Assembly: GCF_963259705.1 (NCBI RefSeq)
Contig: NC_081844.1
Location: forward strand, 41,171,341 to 41,235,340
Source: Myotis daubentonii
Taxonomy: Eukaryota > Chordata > Mammalia > Chiroptera > Vespertilionidae
Length of the DNA stretch: 64,000 nucleotides
Direction of reading: 5' to 3'
In this document: positions 43,226 through 55,511 of the stretch, piece by piece
How positions within the stretch are numbered: the first letter of the stretch is position 1
Layout: the number at the start of each line of letters is the position of its first letter
Made by a program: the position numbers and the translations under genes
The notes under the pieces: model-generated
Told to the model about the DNA's origin: nothing
The model's input: the letters and a program-made list of their open reading frames with translations, nothing else
The model's database searches: none

Positions 43226-43467
43226 TACAAAATCCAAAATGCCACCCAGGTTTACAGACAGGGAAGGAAATGATGCAGAAACTCAAGGAAGTCTGCCTGC
43301 TGAAGCACCCAGCTCTGGAGAGGCTTGCTTGGATGTCTCCTCTCAGGCTACCTTACTGTTGCATTTAGTTACTGGCTCTCTCATTTCTCTACTGAGGAAG
43401 TGGCATTAGCAGGGAACCCGAGAGCCCTTCATCTCAGAAGCAGCTTCTTCAGCCACCCTGCCCCTGA
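43226..43467. other. non-coding spacer
   Basis: Balanced composition, no family recognised. Overlapping 63-65 codon frames have no domains. Confidence 0.4.
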
Positions 43468-43475
43468 CTTTAGGC

Positions 43476-43689
43476 CAGGGGTGGGCAAACTTTTTGACTC
43501 GAGGGCCACAATGGGTTCTTAAACTGGACCGGAGGGCCGGAACAAAAGCATGGATGGAGTGTTTGTGTGAACTAATATAAATTCAAAGTAAACATCATTA
43601 CATAAAAGGGTACGGTCTTTTATTTCAATAGTTTTATTTATTTCAAATGGGCTGGATCCGGCCCGTGGGCCGTAGTTTGCCCACGGCTG
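43476..43689 (+). mobile_element. non-autonomous hAT element, family B, perfect 8-bp TSD
   Basis: 214 bp with ends CAGGGGTGGGCAAACTTTTT and AGTTTGCCCACGGCTG. Flanked by ctttaggc at 43,468-43,475 and 43,690-43,697, an exact 8-bp duplication. Internal GGGCCACAATGGGTTCTTAA and GGATCCGGCCCGTGGGCC. Confidence 0.95.
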
Positions 43690-43697
43690 CTTTAGGC

Positions 43698-44066
43698 CAT
43701 CCCCCTCCTAACCTTGATTACACCTGCCTTGAAATGCAGCCTGAAACAGCTGGATTCAGTCAGCATCCCCTGGAGCCTGCCTAGTAGTTGGGGCTCCTCC
43801 TACCATTATGTCATTTCTCTTCTCAACCTTCAAAGGTGAACATATTTATGCCCCTCCCCTTGTACCAGTGGTGACAGGGAGTCTTAGAGCAGATCCCCTC
43901 CATTCTTTACTTTCATAATAGCTTTAACATACCTTTATTATCACCTTTAGCACTTTATTGTAATCATTCGTTTATCTGTCAATGACTCCCAATTTACATG
44001 GTAGAAAATGAGGCAGATGTGCATAAAAACAGTTTCTCAATTCTCATTACTAAATATGATGTTAGC

Positions 44067-44070
<4 letters not shown>
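43698..44070. other. non-coding spacer
   Basis: Nothing recognised. Confidence 0.4.

Positions 44071-44117
<47 letters not shown>
44071..44117. repeat. (TA)n microsatellite
   Basis: Pure TA run abutting a Helitron 3' end. The translated Tyr/Ile runs in both frames are artefacts. Confidence 0.95.
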
Positions 44118-44120
<3 letters not shown>

Positions 44121-44307
44121 CGGTGTATGAATTCGCGCACATTGAAAGGAAATTATCGCTATTCGCTTTTTCTCTATAATAGAAGTGTCAACCAAATTCA
44201 AGATCGACAATGAAAGATTGAAACACACAGGTGCGATTGGCACCAGCAAGGGCATTATATTTATCACGCATGCAAAAGTCAACTTAGCCTTTTTATATAT
44301 ATAGAAT
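44118..44307 (-). mobile_element. short Helitron, distinct subfamily
   Basis: Left end CCCGGTGTATGAATTCGCGC, with the CTAG end eroded into the TA run. Right end AACTTAGCCTTTTTATATAT then ATAGA before an A. The interior (CGCTATTCGCTTTTTCTCTA, TGCGATTGGCACCAGCAAGG) is unlike the other Helitrons here. About 190 bp. Confidence 0.7.
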
Positions 44308-44795
44308 AAACTTGCTTAATTAGACCTGCTTTCTGATTTAGCTAAACTTTTTCCAGCCCAGTGAAGTACCCCAACTTCTCTTTCAGGTAATTTTCAGCAA
44401 CACAGCAGTAAATATCAAAATATCAGCAGTAAATATCAGCTACAGATTATTATTGTAGCTCATGCAGGGAGAACAAAGGGTAAAATACTTAACTGCAGCA
44501 GTGTTTGATTATATTCTGTGCAGTCAGAAAGCCTGAAGTCATTTTCAAGGTCCACCATTTCTTACTTCTCTTCAGTCGGGTCAAGTTTCTAAACTTTCTA
44601 AATGTCCATTTTCTGGCTACTAAAAAGAAAATAGGATTCCACCAAGTCTCCTACCTACCAACTCCAGGACTTCTGTGAGGATCAAATGAGATGAGGCACG
44701 GGGAAAACGCTTCACAGACATTTGGTTAAAGTATAAAATGTTTCCACCTGGCTATAAAGCAAGTCATGTTCCTGGGATGAAGAAACTCCAAGAAG
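44308..44795. other. non-coding spacer
   Basis: Nothing recognised. Confidence 0.4.
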
Positions 44796-45382
44796 GCTAG
44801 TTGCTAGGGAAAGGAAGCTGCGTGCTACCATGTGCCATCATTACCTGGCACCCACAGCCACTGTTTCTGGGTTGGCTGGGCTGTGGGCCACATTTTGTGC
44901 CTGGGCTCTTGGCAGTGTTGGCTGCAATTTGGTGGGGTGTTGCTTTGGGGTGATGGTGGGGCCCGTGTCCCACTTGGGGGAAGCAGGTGTTGCTTTGTGG
45001 GCCCAAGTCCATGGTGCCACTCATTGTTAAATGGCTTGTCGCTAGGGAGAGGAAGCTGGGTGTTGCTATGTGATGTCATTACTCTGCACCACAGCCACTA
45101 TTTCGAGGCTGGGCGGGGCTGCGGGCTGCATTTTGCGCCATGGGGTCTCAGCAGCATCAGGTGTGATTTGGTTGGCTGTCGCTTGGGGTGGTGGTGGGGC
45201 CTGTGTCCCAGTTGGGGGAAGCTGGGTGTTGCCTTGTCAGCGCCAGGTCTGCGCTGCCGTTCTCTGTAAATAGCCAGTGCGTGTCCCGGCAGCTCTTGCA
45301 TTGAGCATCTGGTGGTCAGTATGCATCATAGCGACTGGTCTGATGGTTGGACACTTAGCATATTAGCCTTTTATATATATAG
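44796..45382 (-). mobile_element. Helitron with two 238-bp tandem units
   Basis: The right end TTAGCATATTAGCCTTTTAT then ATATATAGA is the Helitron 5' terminus on the minus strand. The body is two diverged direct repeats starting at 44,796 and 45,034. The last 80 bp (TTGAGCATCTGGTGGTCAGT, CATAGCGACTGGTCTGATGG) match the CTCF-motif subfamily with six bases of the motif deleted. The 3' hairpin end is not found, so the left boundary is uncertain. Frames of 66-145 codons are repeat-derived. Confidence 0.75.
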
Positions 45383-45577
45383 ATTTCAGAGAGGAAGGGA
45401 GAGGGAGAGAGAGACAGAAACATCAGTGATGAGAGAGAAGCATTGATTGGCTGCCTACTACACGCCCTATACCAGGGATTAAGCCCACAACCCAGGCATA
45501 TGCCCTGACCAGGAATGGAAACATGACGTCCTGGTTCATAGGTTGACGTTCAAGCACTGAGCCACTCCAGCTGTGCT
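45383..45577 (-). mobile_element. Ves SINE, tail truncated
   Basis: Starts abruptly at TTTCAGAGAGGAAGGGAGAG, right at the Helitron end, lacking the usual TTTTTATTGA. The body and decayed tRNA head run to GAGCCACTCCAGCTGTGCT. The Helitron insertion or a linked deletion probably removed the tail. Confidence 0.85.
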
Positions 45578-46521
45578 GCTGCAGAGCTTTTGTAGATATT
45601 CTTTATCAAGTTGAGAAAGTTCCTCCTATCCCAGTTTATCAATTTCATTACTTCTTAATCAAAGAAAAACATGGATAGCCTTATGGATATACAATTATTA
45701 AAATAAGTATTACAAATAAAGAAAAGTATTATCTCTTTCTTATAATACACATCAGGTTATTTCTTTTAACAATTTTATTACATAATCGTGAGTACAGAAG
45801 TTTGTATTTTGTTACATATAATATAAGTAGTTCATCTGTTTTAGTTTCCCAACAGAATCCATAGTCACTTATTAGGCTCATGCTTGTAATTATAACCACT
45901 GTTACTTCCTATACCATTTTTGCCTCTCATAACTATGTTTTCTTGAGGACAGTTTGAAAATGTTTATCATTTAATATTATTTTCTCATTCAAGTAGTGCA
46001 GCAGGCGAAAACTTAAGCTGAGTCCTCCTAAAGAACACAGTGAATAAAAGTACATTAGATAGCTAATGAAACACTCAACTTTTGAATTAAAATTTCTATT
46101 TTTGTTTTAAAGTTTCATTTTTATATTAAGACTTGAAAATGATATTTTCTACAAGTAAGTATTTCTACATGCCTTCCACATGTAAAACTGATTATTGTGG
46201 GAATATTTTAAAAAGCAGTGTAATGCATGATGAAGATAAAACTCTTATTTAATCAATGAGTCCCATTATAAACAGTGAACAATAAAATTTCACAGTTTAT
46301 GAGATGTACAGCTTTCAAATGATATGAACTGTGACAGTAAAACTAGCCTGTGAGGCACAAGATGATCTCAAGGGATCATACTCCCTGCCTGCCTTGTTAA
46401 ATCATTCTTAGTTAATTTTGTATTTGGCTAAAATTAGAGATAGCTTACTATTTCAGAATTATAATAGTCAGGCATCTTTAAAACCTAAAACTTTATTTTA
46501 AAATCTTGATAAGTATAAGCG
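45578..46521. other. L1 antisense scrap, then AT-rich DNA
   Basis: 45,580-45,660 is antisense L1 (TTTGTAGATATTCTTTATCA). The remainder is AT-rich with nothing recognised. Confidence 0.5.
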
Positions 46522-46657
46522 TACAAGGTGGGGAAAAAAGTAGGTTTACAGTTGTGACTATGTGAAAAGCAGAGTTAATAAAGCTACTGTTATAATCATA
46601 ACCTGCATGTGTTTTTCCATAGAAACCACTGTAAAGCTACTTTTGCCCCACTATGTA
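46522..46657. mobile_element. mariner-like palindromic MITE, copy 2
   Basis: 136 bp bounded by TA. Ends ACAAGGTGGGGAAAAAAGTA and GCTACTTTTGCCCCACTATG are inverted repeats related to the 13,165 copy. More diverged, with a longer centre. Confidence 0.8.
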
Positions 46658-49600
46658 TATTTCCCTAGTTGGGGACATATCAGAAGATAGACTATACAAA
46701 GTATTGCAAGTGTGACTAGTCTAGAATATTCAGAAAAGAGAATAGCCACGCTGGTGAACAGTGATGGGATAGCCTTCTATGACCGTGCCTCCTGTCCCTT
46801 CCTTTTCAGCCACACTGGTGTAGACATATACTGTCTTATTGTATATTTCAAAGTTTCACGTACTAAGTGTTATATTGACCATCACGTATGCATAAAGAGT
46901 TGAGTTAGTATATGTAACCACAATAAATGATAAAATCAATTAACAAGTAGAATTTCAATGATGGTAGACTAGGTAATTCTACTCTCTCTCTCCCTTTCCC
47001 TCTCTCACCTCCCCACCCACCCCCCTGCCGCCACCCCGCTTTCCATTTTCTCTGGAGAAACCCGAAAAGCTAGATAAAATATTTTTAACTCTACAAGGAA
47101 GTATCAAAGAGCTAATAAGACAGTGATGAATTATGGAACAGGATCTAGAATGTGTGCTTTGTAGTCATCAACAATGTAACAAAATGTAAATATGTAGCTG
47201 TAGTTAGATGGGGTCAGAAACTACAAGTTTAACCTATTAAGGTCAACAATATTCACTTTTGACACGTTTGGGGTTTTCATTATCCCCATTTGATTTAGCA
47301 AGCCTGTAAGATATTGATTTCCAGTCACTCTCTATAATTTTAAAAGCTGTTTCTTAAACTGGGAGTTCAATTGATTAGAAAATTATTTAGGCACATTCAA
47401 AAGGTTTTCATGTTCGTTCTTTAAATACATTCACTTTAATAATTTTCCCTCCTTAGATTTTCATATTAGACAACCTTGACTCATAGGAGGATTGATTCCT
47501 ATACCAAAGAAAAAATGAAAAAAAAGAGAGAAAATATATTGTATGCTCTGGTGATCTCCATTTTATTGTTGCAGGATCACCCTCGCTATTAATTTGGGAA
47601 ATAAATCCAACCACCTGATCCCCAATCTCATGTACAGAGCCCTGATCTAGTTCATTGGTTTATGTGTGGACACTCTTCAAGTTGTGGCAATAAGAATATT
47701 TCCCTTCCATGCTAGTAAGATACAAACTCATTATGTTTGCTATTTTTAAGTCACAAAATGTAAACATGCTCTGTTGACTGTCATATTCTGGTTTGTGGCT
47801 TGGTAACAGTTAAATTTGGTTGGCTTTATGAAAGAAGAATAAGGAAAATGCTCAGAAAGAAGTAGAAGAGGAAAAAGGAAAAAGAATTCCAATTTAAGTT
47901 ATTGACTCCTTGGTTCCAATTTTTCCAGAGACTGAACTATCTGTTTGGGCTTTGATTATGTGAGATATTTTGATATGCTATCAATATCTTTGCTTTTTCC
48001 TTAAGCTAAATTTATTTTGGCTTATACATGTGCAATCATAAAAAAGAGTTGTCTATTTAAAAATTATAGACAGGACAGCACTATCACAAAATAACCTGCA
48101 CCTTAACCATGGCCACCAATTAATGTTATGTATGTTTTATATAATAAAAATTCTTCAGGAAAGGACAAAGTATTTCTCTAAGCCTCAGAATATGGGATGT
48201 TAACTTTAATAGCTTAAAAGTAGAAGTTAACAGACCTTTGTATTATTCATATTACTCATATTTTTCCTTTAGTATCTTTGTATAGCAAGTATCGCTCTGA
48301 TAATTTGTGTTCTGTTTCTCTAGTCATGGTTTGCTTTATTATATTTAAAGTAATGAGTGAACTATACACATTGCATAAAATAATTAAAAATAGTTATGGG
48401 ATTTCAGTCCCTAGTGGCTTCAAATGTTCCCAATTATGAAATTGATTTACCAGACCTGAGGTGAAATGTCAAAGGGACATGACCAGTTATCCATGACATT
48501 TCATTTGTAGTTAAGGCTACAAATTGTTCATGATGAAGTCTTGAAAAAGATACTTAAATGTAAAATACTAGAGTTCTGGGTTCTATATTACTTGCTACTT
48601 TTCTGATTCATATTTTATATATTTGTTATCTTTCTACAATTTAACATCATCTAAATATATTTTACTCTACAATATTATTTCAAGTTTGGCTATAGAACAG
48701 AGAAAAGAATAGTGACTGTAATGGTAACTGACCAAAAACAGTTAAGGTGAATACATTATTTGATAACATTGATTGTCATTTAATTCAGTCAATCTCATTG
48801 TCAACACAAATGTAAAATAATTAAGTTTTAAAATATAAAATGAAATAATTGTCGATTTCTATTGTTAGTCACAATCGAATTAGAATATGACTTTTACTTG
48901 TGCCTGTAGTTTTAATCATTTATCATGGAAGTCTGACATTTCACCCTATGTCAGTTTAAATTTGGTGAAATTAATTGCCATTCACATTAAATATGTTTGA
49001 CAGTTACCTACTGGTGTGCATTTCAAACAGAAAGTTATTTTTTTATTAAGAGCATTGCTGTTGAGAGTTTTGTAAGTTAAAGAATAGGAAGTTTACAATG
49101 TTCTGGAATGCAAGAGCTCCATCTTATGATTTGACACCTTGCTAAATTTCTTGTAAATATTTAATTAAAAATATATTAGAATCGTACTTTGGAGAGAATT
49201 AAAGGAAATTATTTATAAGGTTGTATGGAAGAATAAAAATAGGGGGATATATGTTAAAGGGCATTTCGATTTAGTAGTTAAGATTGTTTTTTAGGTTAAT
49301 AATGTTTGTGTAATAGGCTTTCCACTTGAAAAACAACTAAAGCTTATTTATCACCTATACAGAATGATTTCCAAATGAGACATGTTCTAAGCATGAAAAT
49401 AACAAAATGACAATAATACTCAGAATTGAGGAGTCATTTTTTAAGCAAGACAGGAAAACCAGAAGTTTTAAAGGAAAAGGATGACAAATTAGACTGCCTA
49501 AATACTAGGCATTTTAGCACCTTAAACTCCATTCTAAGGAAAGCCAAAAGGCAAATATTAGACTGCAGGAAAGTACGTCCCCCCCCCCACCCCCCAACCC

Positions 49601-50382
49601 CAGTTCCCACCAGGATGGAGGTAAAGGAAGCATAAAACACCATGATACAAAGAAATCCTTCAAATTAATGAGAACATGTCCAACAAGAAAAGATAAAAAA
49701 AAAACCTAGAAAATTGTTACCACCATGGCACAGAATCTTTAAGCTTCCATTTCAAAATGAAAATCTAAAATGTCCAATATTTTTAAATGCAGATATAACA
49801 TATATGTATATGTAAATATACTTCTTAGTAATTTTTTAGAAAAGTCTCAGATTCTCAGATTTCACTATCTTCCGTTCCTTTTTTCTCCCTACATATCTCT
49901 TTTCTGATCATGTTTATCTCCCTATTTCACAATAGAAAATTCCTTTGCTTAAGCAGCAGAGCAGAATATTAACTGATCTATGTTGACTCTTTTATAAGTT
50001 ATCATTCTGATAAAGAACAAATGATGCTTTTTATTTCATGAAATTATATAATCAACATGGAAGTGAGATGATTTTATTTTAGATACCAATATGCATGTGC
50101 ATTATAGTGGTTCAAATCACAGTAATTTATTATTTTTCTAAATTATCAAATTATTGGAATTAAAGTATTTGCTAGGGATTTGAATTTATGGAAGCCTCTA
50201 TCATTGCCCTCCTGGATACTCTGATGTATGAGGCCAAATCAGGAATCCTTTCTGCTAGCAGGAACTTGGTCAAGTGAATGGGAACTTTTAACTTTCACTT
50301 ATCTCTATTTCCTTAATTTATTCTTGGTATACTAAACTCTCTGAGTTAGGGCTGGGATCAGTGAGCTTGTTTCAGCTTGAAT
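46658..50382. other. AT-rich unique DNA
   Basis: The longest stretch in the window without a recognised transposon. A C-rich run lies at 49,578-49,602 and a (CT)n-C run near 46,981-47,040. No gene, exon or RNA is recognised. Frames below 70 codons have no signatures. Confidence 0.5.

Positions 50383-50434
<52 letters not shown>
50383..50434. repeat. (CA)n microsatellite
   Basis: Pure CA run of about 52 bp. Confidence 0.95.
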
Positions 50435-50436
<2 letters not shown>

Positions 50437-51099
50437 TCCTCAGAATTTGTTCATGTTTTCTTGCTAATTTATTCTAAATTCTATTTATGAATATGCTCTT
50501 TAATACATCAGCACATCTTTAAATAAGTAGTACTGACAAATTTTTTTTTATCTTGATATCTTTGGGAACTTTTATTCTTGCATATAGGAATTTTTTTTGA
50601 ACATGTAGCAATGTTCTCTAAATTAAGAACGCACACAGCTTTATATGATTCCTGCGGAATTTGAACAATATATGTAAAAAGCATCAAAAAATATACTTAT
50701 GGCATCTTACTGGAGGAACTGTGTGGAAAGTGCACTGGTAATTTTTATAACTTTCTCAACTTCTTTTAGAAATGCTATAATCAGCATTTGCTCCCACCCG
50801 GCCCACCTTCTTCAGCTCCCACCCAGCCGAGAGGGTAGAGGGCTCCTCTGACCTTTTTAATTGCTTGTATACTTTATACCCGTGGCTATAGTCTTTTTGT
50901 ACTTAAAAAAAAAGTTGTTCAAGTATTTGAGGTTTTTATAAAATGTTAGATAGGATCTCAATGCTAGTACTATCAGAGACAAGAGGAAAAAAAAGAATAA
51001 GAAAATAAATATTTGAAGGGGTAGATAAGACCCATGCTGAATTATTTTGTTTTAGAAGGACTTTAAGAAGTTTCTTCATCCAATCAAATGGATATATAC
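50435..51099. other. AT-rich non-coding DNA
   Basis: Nothing recognised. Confidence 0.4.
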
Positions 51100-51340
51100 T
51101 TTTAAAAAAATCTTTATTGTTGAAAGTAATGCATATGTCCCCCCCCTTTTTTTTTACCCACTGACCCTTCTAGCTGACCCTTCTCCCTGCCCCAGGCCTT
51201 TACCACCCTATTGTCTGTGTTCATGAATTATGCATATATGAATACAAGTTCTTTGGTTAATCTTTCCCTCCCACCCCCATCTTCCCTCTGAGATTTGACA
51301 TATACCTTTGAGTAGTAAAACCATCCCTTTATCTTCCAAA
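51100..51340 (-). mobile_element. L1 3' UTR fragment, antisense
   Basis: CTTTATTGTTGAAAGTAATG, a CCCCCCTTTTTT run, CACCCTATTGTCTGTGTTCA and ACAAGTTCTTTGGTTAATCT are the antisense of the L1 3' UTR at 25,740-25,920. 5' truncated. Confidence 0.85.
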
Positions 51341-51363
51341 CACACACACACACACACACACAC
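51341..51363. repeat. (CA)n
   Basis: Short CA run. Confidence 0.85.
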
Positions 51364-51392
51364 ATACTTTACTTTTGCTATCAGATATTTTT

Positions 51393-51614
51393 ATTTTTTA
51401 TTTTATTAAAACATTTTTATTGATTTCAGAGAGGAAGAGGGAGGGGGAGAGAGATAGAAACATTAATGATGAATCATTGATGGGCTACCTCTTGCACGTC
51501 CCCTACTGGGGATCGAGCCTTCAACCCAGGCATGTGCCCTTGACTGGAATCGAACCCAGGACCTTTCAGTCTGCAGGCTGACGCTCTTTCCACTGAGTCA
51601 AATCAGCTAGGGCT
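51393..51614 (-). mobile_element. Ves SINE, perfect 16-bp TSD
   Basis: Antisense Ves element: TTTTTATTGATTTCAGAGAG, CAGGCATGTGCCCTTGACTG, GAATCGAACCCAGGACC, head ending CAAATCAGCTAGGGCT. Flanked by gctatcagatattttt at 51,377-51,392 and 51,615-51,630, an exact 16-bp L1-type duplication. One of the youngest-looking SINEs in the window. Confidence 0.95.
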
Positions 51615-51630
51615 GCTATCAGATATTTTT

Positions 51631-53997
51631 TAATCACTGGTGTAGATTTATGTGTAAGTTTTCAATCTATTTCCAAATTTCATGATATGCTTTTAGAAAG
51701 CTGAATGATACAGTTTTACATATATTTGCTTCTGTCACTTTCTTATTCAGAAAATAAAAGTATTTGTTACTTTTCTTTAGTGAGAAGGAAAATGGAGGGG
51801 TGGGGTCCAGATAAGTGTCACTGAAATGCTGACCCAAAGCAACGTGGTAGAAACTAAGAAATTGAACCCAAAGCAAGATGATAAATATGAAGTGTTTGAA
51901 TAAGGCTGATGGGTTTTAATCTATAGCCAAGAATAAGGCTAAAGAAAAGCTAAAGAAAGTTTGAAATCATAGAAGGAAAGCAGTTTCATGACATATGGTA
52001 TTACTGGATGGGGCAATGCTCTCTGCATCTTCAAAGGTAAGTGAAAGATGATATTCCAGAATAAAACCAAGCACACAGAACAAAGAGCTAGAACACTCAT
52101 TTTTAATCTCCACAGAGCCAGCAAGTTCACAGAGGAGAAATAGGCAAATGTATTCATCATAGCCTCTGATATTCATTGCCTGTGTAAGAAGTATTTCTGA
52201 CCAGAGTGTGGGCATATTGTGAAAGAAATACTCATTAAGACCAGCTATTAACATCTCAGTGTGGTTATATTGTTTCAGAGTTAAATTCCTAAAAGTCTTT
52301 AGGGACAGGCTAAGCATCAGCCTGTATCATCATATGACTTGGTCTGGAACAATTTCAATACACGGCTCAGATTCTTTGAGCGTGATCTGCCGTAGGTCAA
52401 TTTTTCACTCACTTTCCTCTATAAAAGAGGTAAAATTCGGCAGCTGTAACTTTCTGGTCTAGAAGGAGACAAATGAACCTTTTTATTTCAAACCACTTCC
52501 CCCAGCACATCTTTTTTAATGTAGACAGATCAAGCTAACAAGCAATGAAATTTAAAGCTTCATGCACATCAACTGCCTGGTGGTCACTGGGGTCTTCTCC
52601 ACCATTCCTTTGAATGCATTAATCTGTTTTAGTTCTTGCCTGGTGCTATTGAAACGCCCCTCTGACTTGAGTGTATCAGCAGGGCAGTGTGCATGCAAAG
52701 GCATGAAGCTGTACTATTCAATTTACAGTTAAAAATGATTACCATTCACTTAAATTTTGGGGGGGGGGGGTTAAAATGATAACACCTTTTAATAATAATA
52801 GTTTGATTATTTAGGAATACAATGAACAGACATCAAGAGAAAGAATTATTTTTCTATATCTAAATTTATAGCTCAGGCAGGAATTCACCCACTTTAAAGA
52901 GAAAAGTTTTCATCTAAAGTAGGTCAGAAGCAATTTATATGCACTCATGTAAAGTTCATAGGGAAATATTTCTGAGTTTTTTAAATAAATAAAAAGATAG
53001 GGTGAAATAGTAATAGAGTGAATTAAAATTAATTTTAACTTTCTTAGTTTCATTAGCTCATTATTGTAAGTCCTAAATAGGTGTATTTATTTGAACTAAC
53101 ATTTAATTCCAGCTGACTTTATAGCTTTTATATTTGAAAGATTATGGGTTACTTCAATTAACTCTGAGCAATGTTTTAACATAATGTTAATTATATTTAC
53201 CTTTAATTTAATACCTGGGAGTAATCTGACATTGAGACGAAAATAGATTGTATAGTAGAGTCAATGAATTGTAATTATTTTTATCTTGAGTAATTGTTAA
53301 CGGCAATTTTAAACACAAAATACCTTGGGAAGGTATTACTCATTTTCTTCATCTACCTCTGCCAGTTGTCTTCAGGACTCCAAATCTGTGCTGTGAGATA
53401 GTCATTTTCCACCTCACACTAAGTATGTTAGCGAGCTTTACCTATAGGAATACATTGGAAAGCAATTCCTTTGGTGTGAAAAAAATGCCCTAAAAAGAAA
53501 ACTAGACTGCACTGAAGCATCAACAAGAACCAATAACTATAAAACACAAGAAATTGTAGAGTGCACTATTAAACATGATTGTCATGATCTCTTTAAGGTT
53601 TTTCTAAATAGGAAATGAGTCTTCTAGTGAGCTTGGAGCCTTGTATTAATATTTGAAAACAATATATTTTAATGTAAATTACACATTCAGAAAACTACAC
53701 AAATAACTATACTTTAGTTAGTAACCAAAACAAAATACCCTTTTAATGACCTCTTTGTTCCTCAGCCACCAAGATTAAGAAATAAAACTTTGAGAGCAAT
53801 TCCAGAAACTCTTCCAAAGGGCCATCCTGATCATAAATCCCTCCTTTCCACAAAATAACCACCATCTCCATTTCTATGTTAGTCCCTTCCTTGTTTCTTT
53901 ATTCTTTTACCCAACAAAGGTACATTTCCAGACTGCCTCTTTATAAAATTTCATATATCGTTTAAGTTACAACAAATTATTATCCACATAGATAAAA
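51631..53997. other. AT-rich non-coding DNA, (G)n tract at 52,759
   Basis: No repeats or genes recognised. The 116-codon minus-strand frame at 51,967-52,317 has no domain. 52,540-52,740 is balanced in composition and repeat-free. Confidence 0.4.
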
Positions 53998-54858
53998 CTA
54001 GAGGCCCGGTGCACAAAACTTTGTGCACTCGGGGGGGAGAAGGGGTCTCTCATCCCAGCCTGTGCCCTCTCGCAGTCTGGGACCCCTTGGGAGATAACGA
54101 CCTGCTGGCTCAGGCCCGATCCCGGGTGGCAGAGGGCAGGCCCAATCCCTAGGTGCAGCCCCTGGTCGGGCCCAGAGCAGGGCCGATTGGGGAGTTGGGG
54201 CGCCGCCCCCTGTCATACACAGAGCAGGGTGGATCTGGAGGTTGCGATGCCACCCTCAGTCACGCTCAGGGTAGGGCCAAATGAGGGCGTTGGAGCACCG
54301 CCCCCTGTCACACTCAAGGCAGGGTCGATGGGGAGGTTGCGGCGCTACCCCCATCACGCACAGAGCAGGGCCCATCTGGGGGTTGGGGAGCTCCCCCCTG
54401 TCACGCACAGAACAGGGCGGATCAGGGGGTTGGGGCGCCGCCACTCTCACACTCAGGGCAGGGCCAATGGGGAGGTTATGGCTCTACCCCGTCACACACA
54501 GAGCAGGGCCGATCAGGGTGTTGGGGCGCTGCCCCCTGTCACACACAGAGCAGGGCCGATCAGGGGGTTGGGATGCCGCACCCTGTCACACACAGAGCCG
54601 CAGGGCGATCATGGGGTTGGGGAGCTTCCCCTATCAGGCACAGAGCAGGGCTGATCAGGGGGTTGGGGCGCCTTCCCCTGTCCCAAACAGAGCAGGGCGG
54701 ATAGGGAGGTTGTGGCCCCGCCTCCTGTCACACACAGAGCTGCAGGGCGATCAGGGGGTTTGGGCGCTGCCCCTGTCACACTGATCCTGGTGCTGGGAGG
54801 CCTCTTGGCTCCACTGATCCCGGTGCTGGGAGGCATATTACCCTTTTACTATATAGGA
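53998..54858 (-). mobile_element. HeliBat-like Helitron with ~47-bp tandem repeat
   Basis: Left end CTAGAGGCCCGGTGCACAAA with partner TTTGTGCAC. Right end GGCATATTACCCTTTTACTA then TATAGGA. 861 bp. Most of the interior (54,194-54,780) is a tandem array. No transposase. Confidence 0.9.
54194..54780. repeat. ~47-bp tandem repeat, about 13 units
   Basis: Units start GTTGGGGCGCCG and contain CCCCCTGTCACACACAGAGC and AGGGCCGATCAGGGG. Because 47 is not a multiple of three, overlapping frames of 155 and 167 codons arise; they are not genes. Confidence 0.9.
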
Positions 54859-55511
54859 TAGAGGCCTGGTGCATGGGTTGGGGCCGGCTGGTTTGCCCTT
54901 AAGGGTGTCCTGGGTCAGGGTGGGGGTCCCCACTGGGTGCCTGGCCAGCCTGGGTGAGGGGATGATGGCTGTTTTCAGGCTGGTCACACACCCTTCAGGG
55001 TGAGGGTCCCCACTGGGGTGCCTGGCCAGTCTGGGTGAGGGGTTGAGGGCTGTTGTCAGGCTGGCGAGTGACTGAAGCTCCCAACTGCTCCTTTTTTTCT
55101 TTCTTTTTTTTTTTTTATTCTGGGCCAGCTTTAGCTTTTAGGCTTGGCTCCAGCTCTTAGGCCTCCGCTTCTAAAAGCAGGTTTCTGGCCTTTGTTTACC
55201 TTCTGTATTTGAAACAATGTTGCGATCTTGCTGGCTGAAGCTCGAGGGACTAAAGCAGGTTTTTGGGGTTTTGTTTAGCTTCTATATTTGTAACATAGTT
55301 GCTTAGAGTTGCAGCTCAGAGGCTGGCAGTGGCAGGCGGGGAACGTTGGAGTCCTCCATCACTGAAGCAAGCAAGCCTCATGTTAGTTTCAAGCTGCCTG
55401 GCTGCCTGCCGCCATCTTGGCTGGCAGTTAATTTGCATATCACCCTGATTAGCCAATGGGAAGGGTAGCGGTCATATGCTAATTATCATGTTTCTCTTTT
55501 ATTAGATAGGA
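54859..55511 (-). mobile_element. second HeliBat-like Helitron, abutting the first
   Basis: Starts TAGAGGCCTGGTGCATGG directly after the 5' terminus of the previous element and ends CTCTTTTATTAGATAGGA before T. 653 bp. Near its 5' end are CCGCCATCTTG, ATTTGCAT and CCAATGGG. The interior contains a direct repeat (GGTGCCTGGCCAGYCTGGGT, 54,937 and 55,018) and a T-rich run. Confidence 0.9.
55408..55438 (-). promoter_or_regulatory. YY1-type and octamer motifs
   Basis: GCCGCCATCTTG (antisense of CAAGATGGCGGC) at 55,408-55,419 and ATTTGCAT at 55,431-55,438, in the same order and spacing class as in the 3,022 and 29,173 elements. Confidence 0.5.

Noticed and set aside
44832..45269. 145-codon frame
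   Set aside because: It lies across two diverged 238-bp Helitron repeats, with overlapping frames on both strands.
51967..52317. 116-codon minus-strand frame
   Set aside because: Overlaps a second frame on the same strand and shows no domain or exon signals.
54187..54784. 155- and 167-codon frames
   Set aside because: They are translations of a ~47-bp tandem repeat in two frames inside a Helitron.
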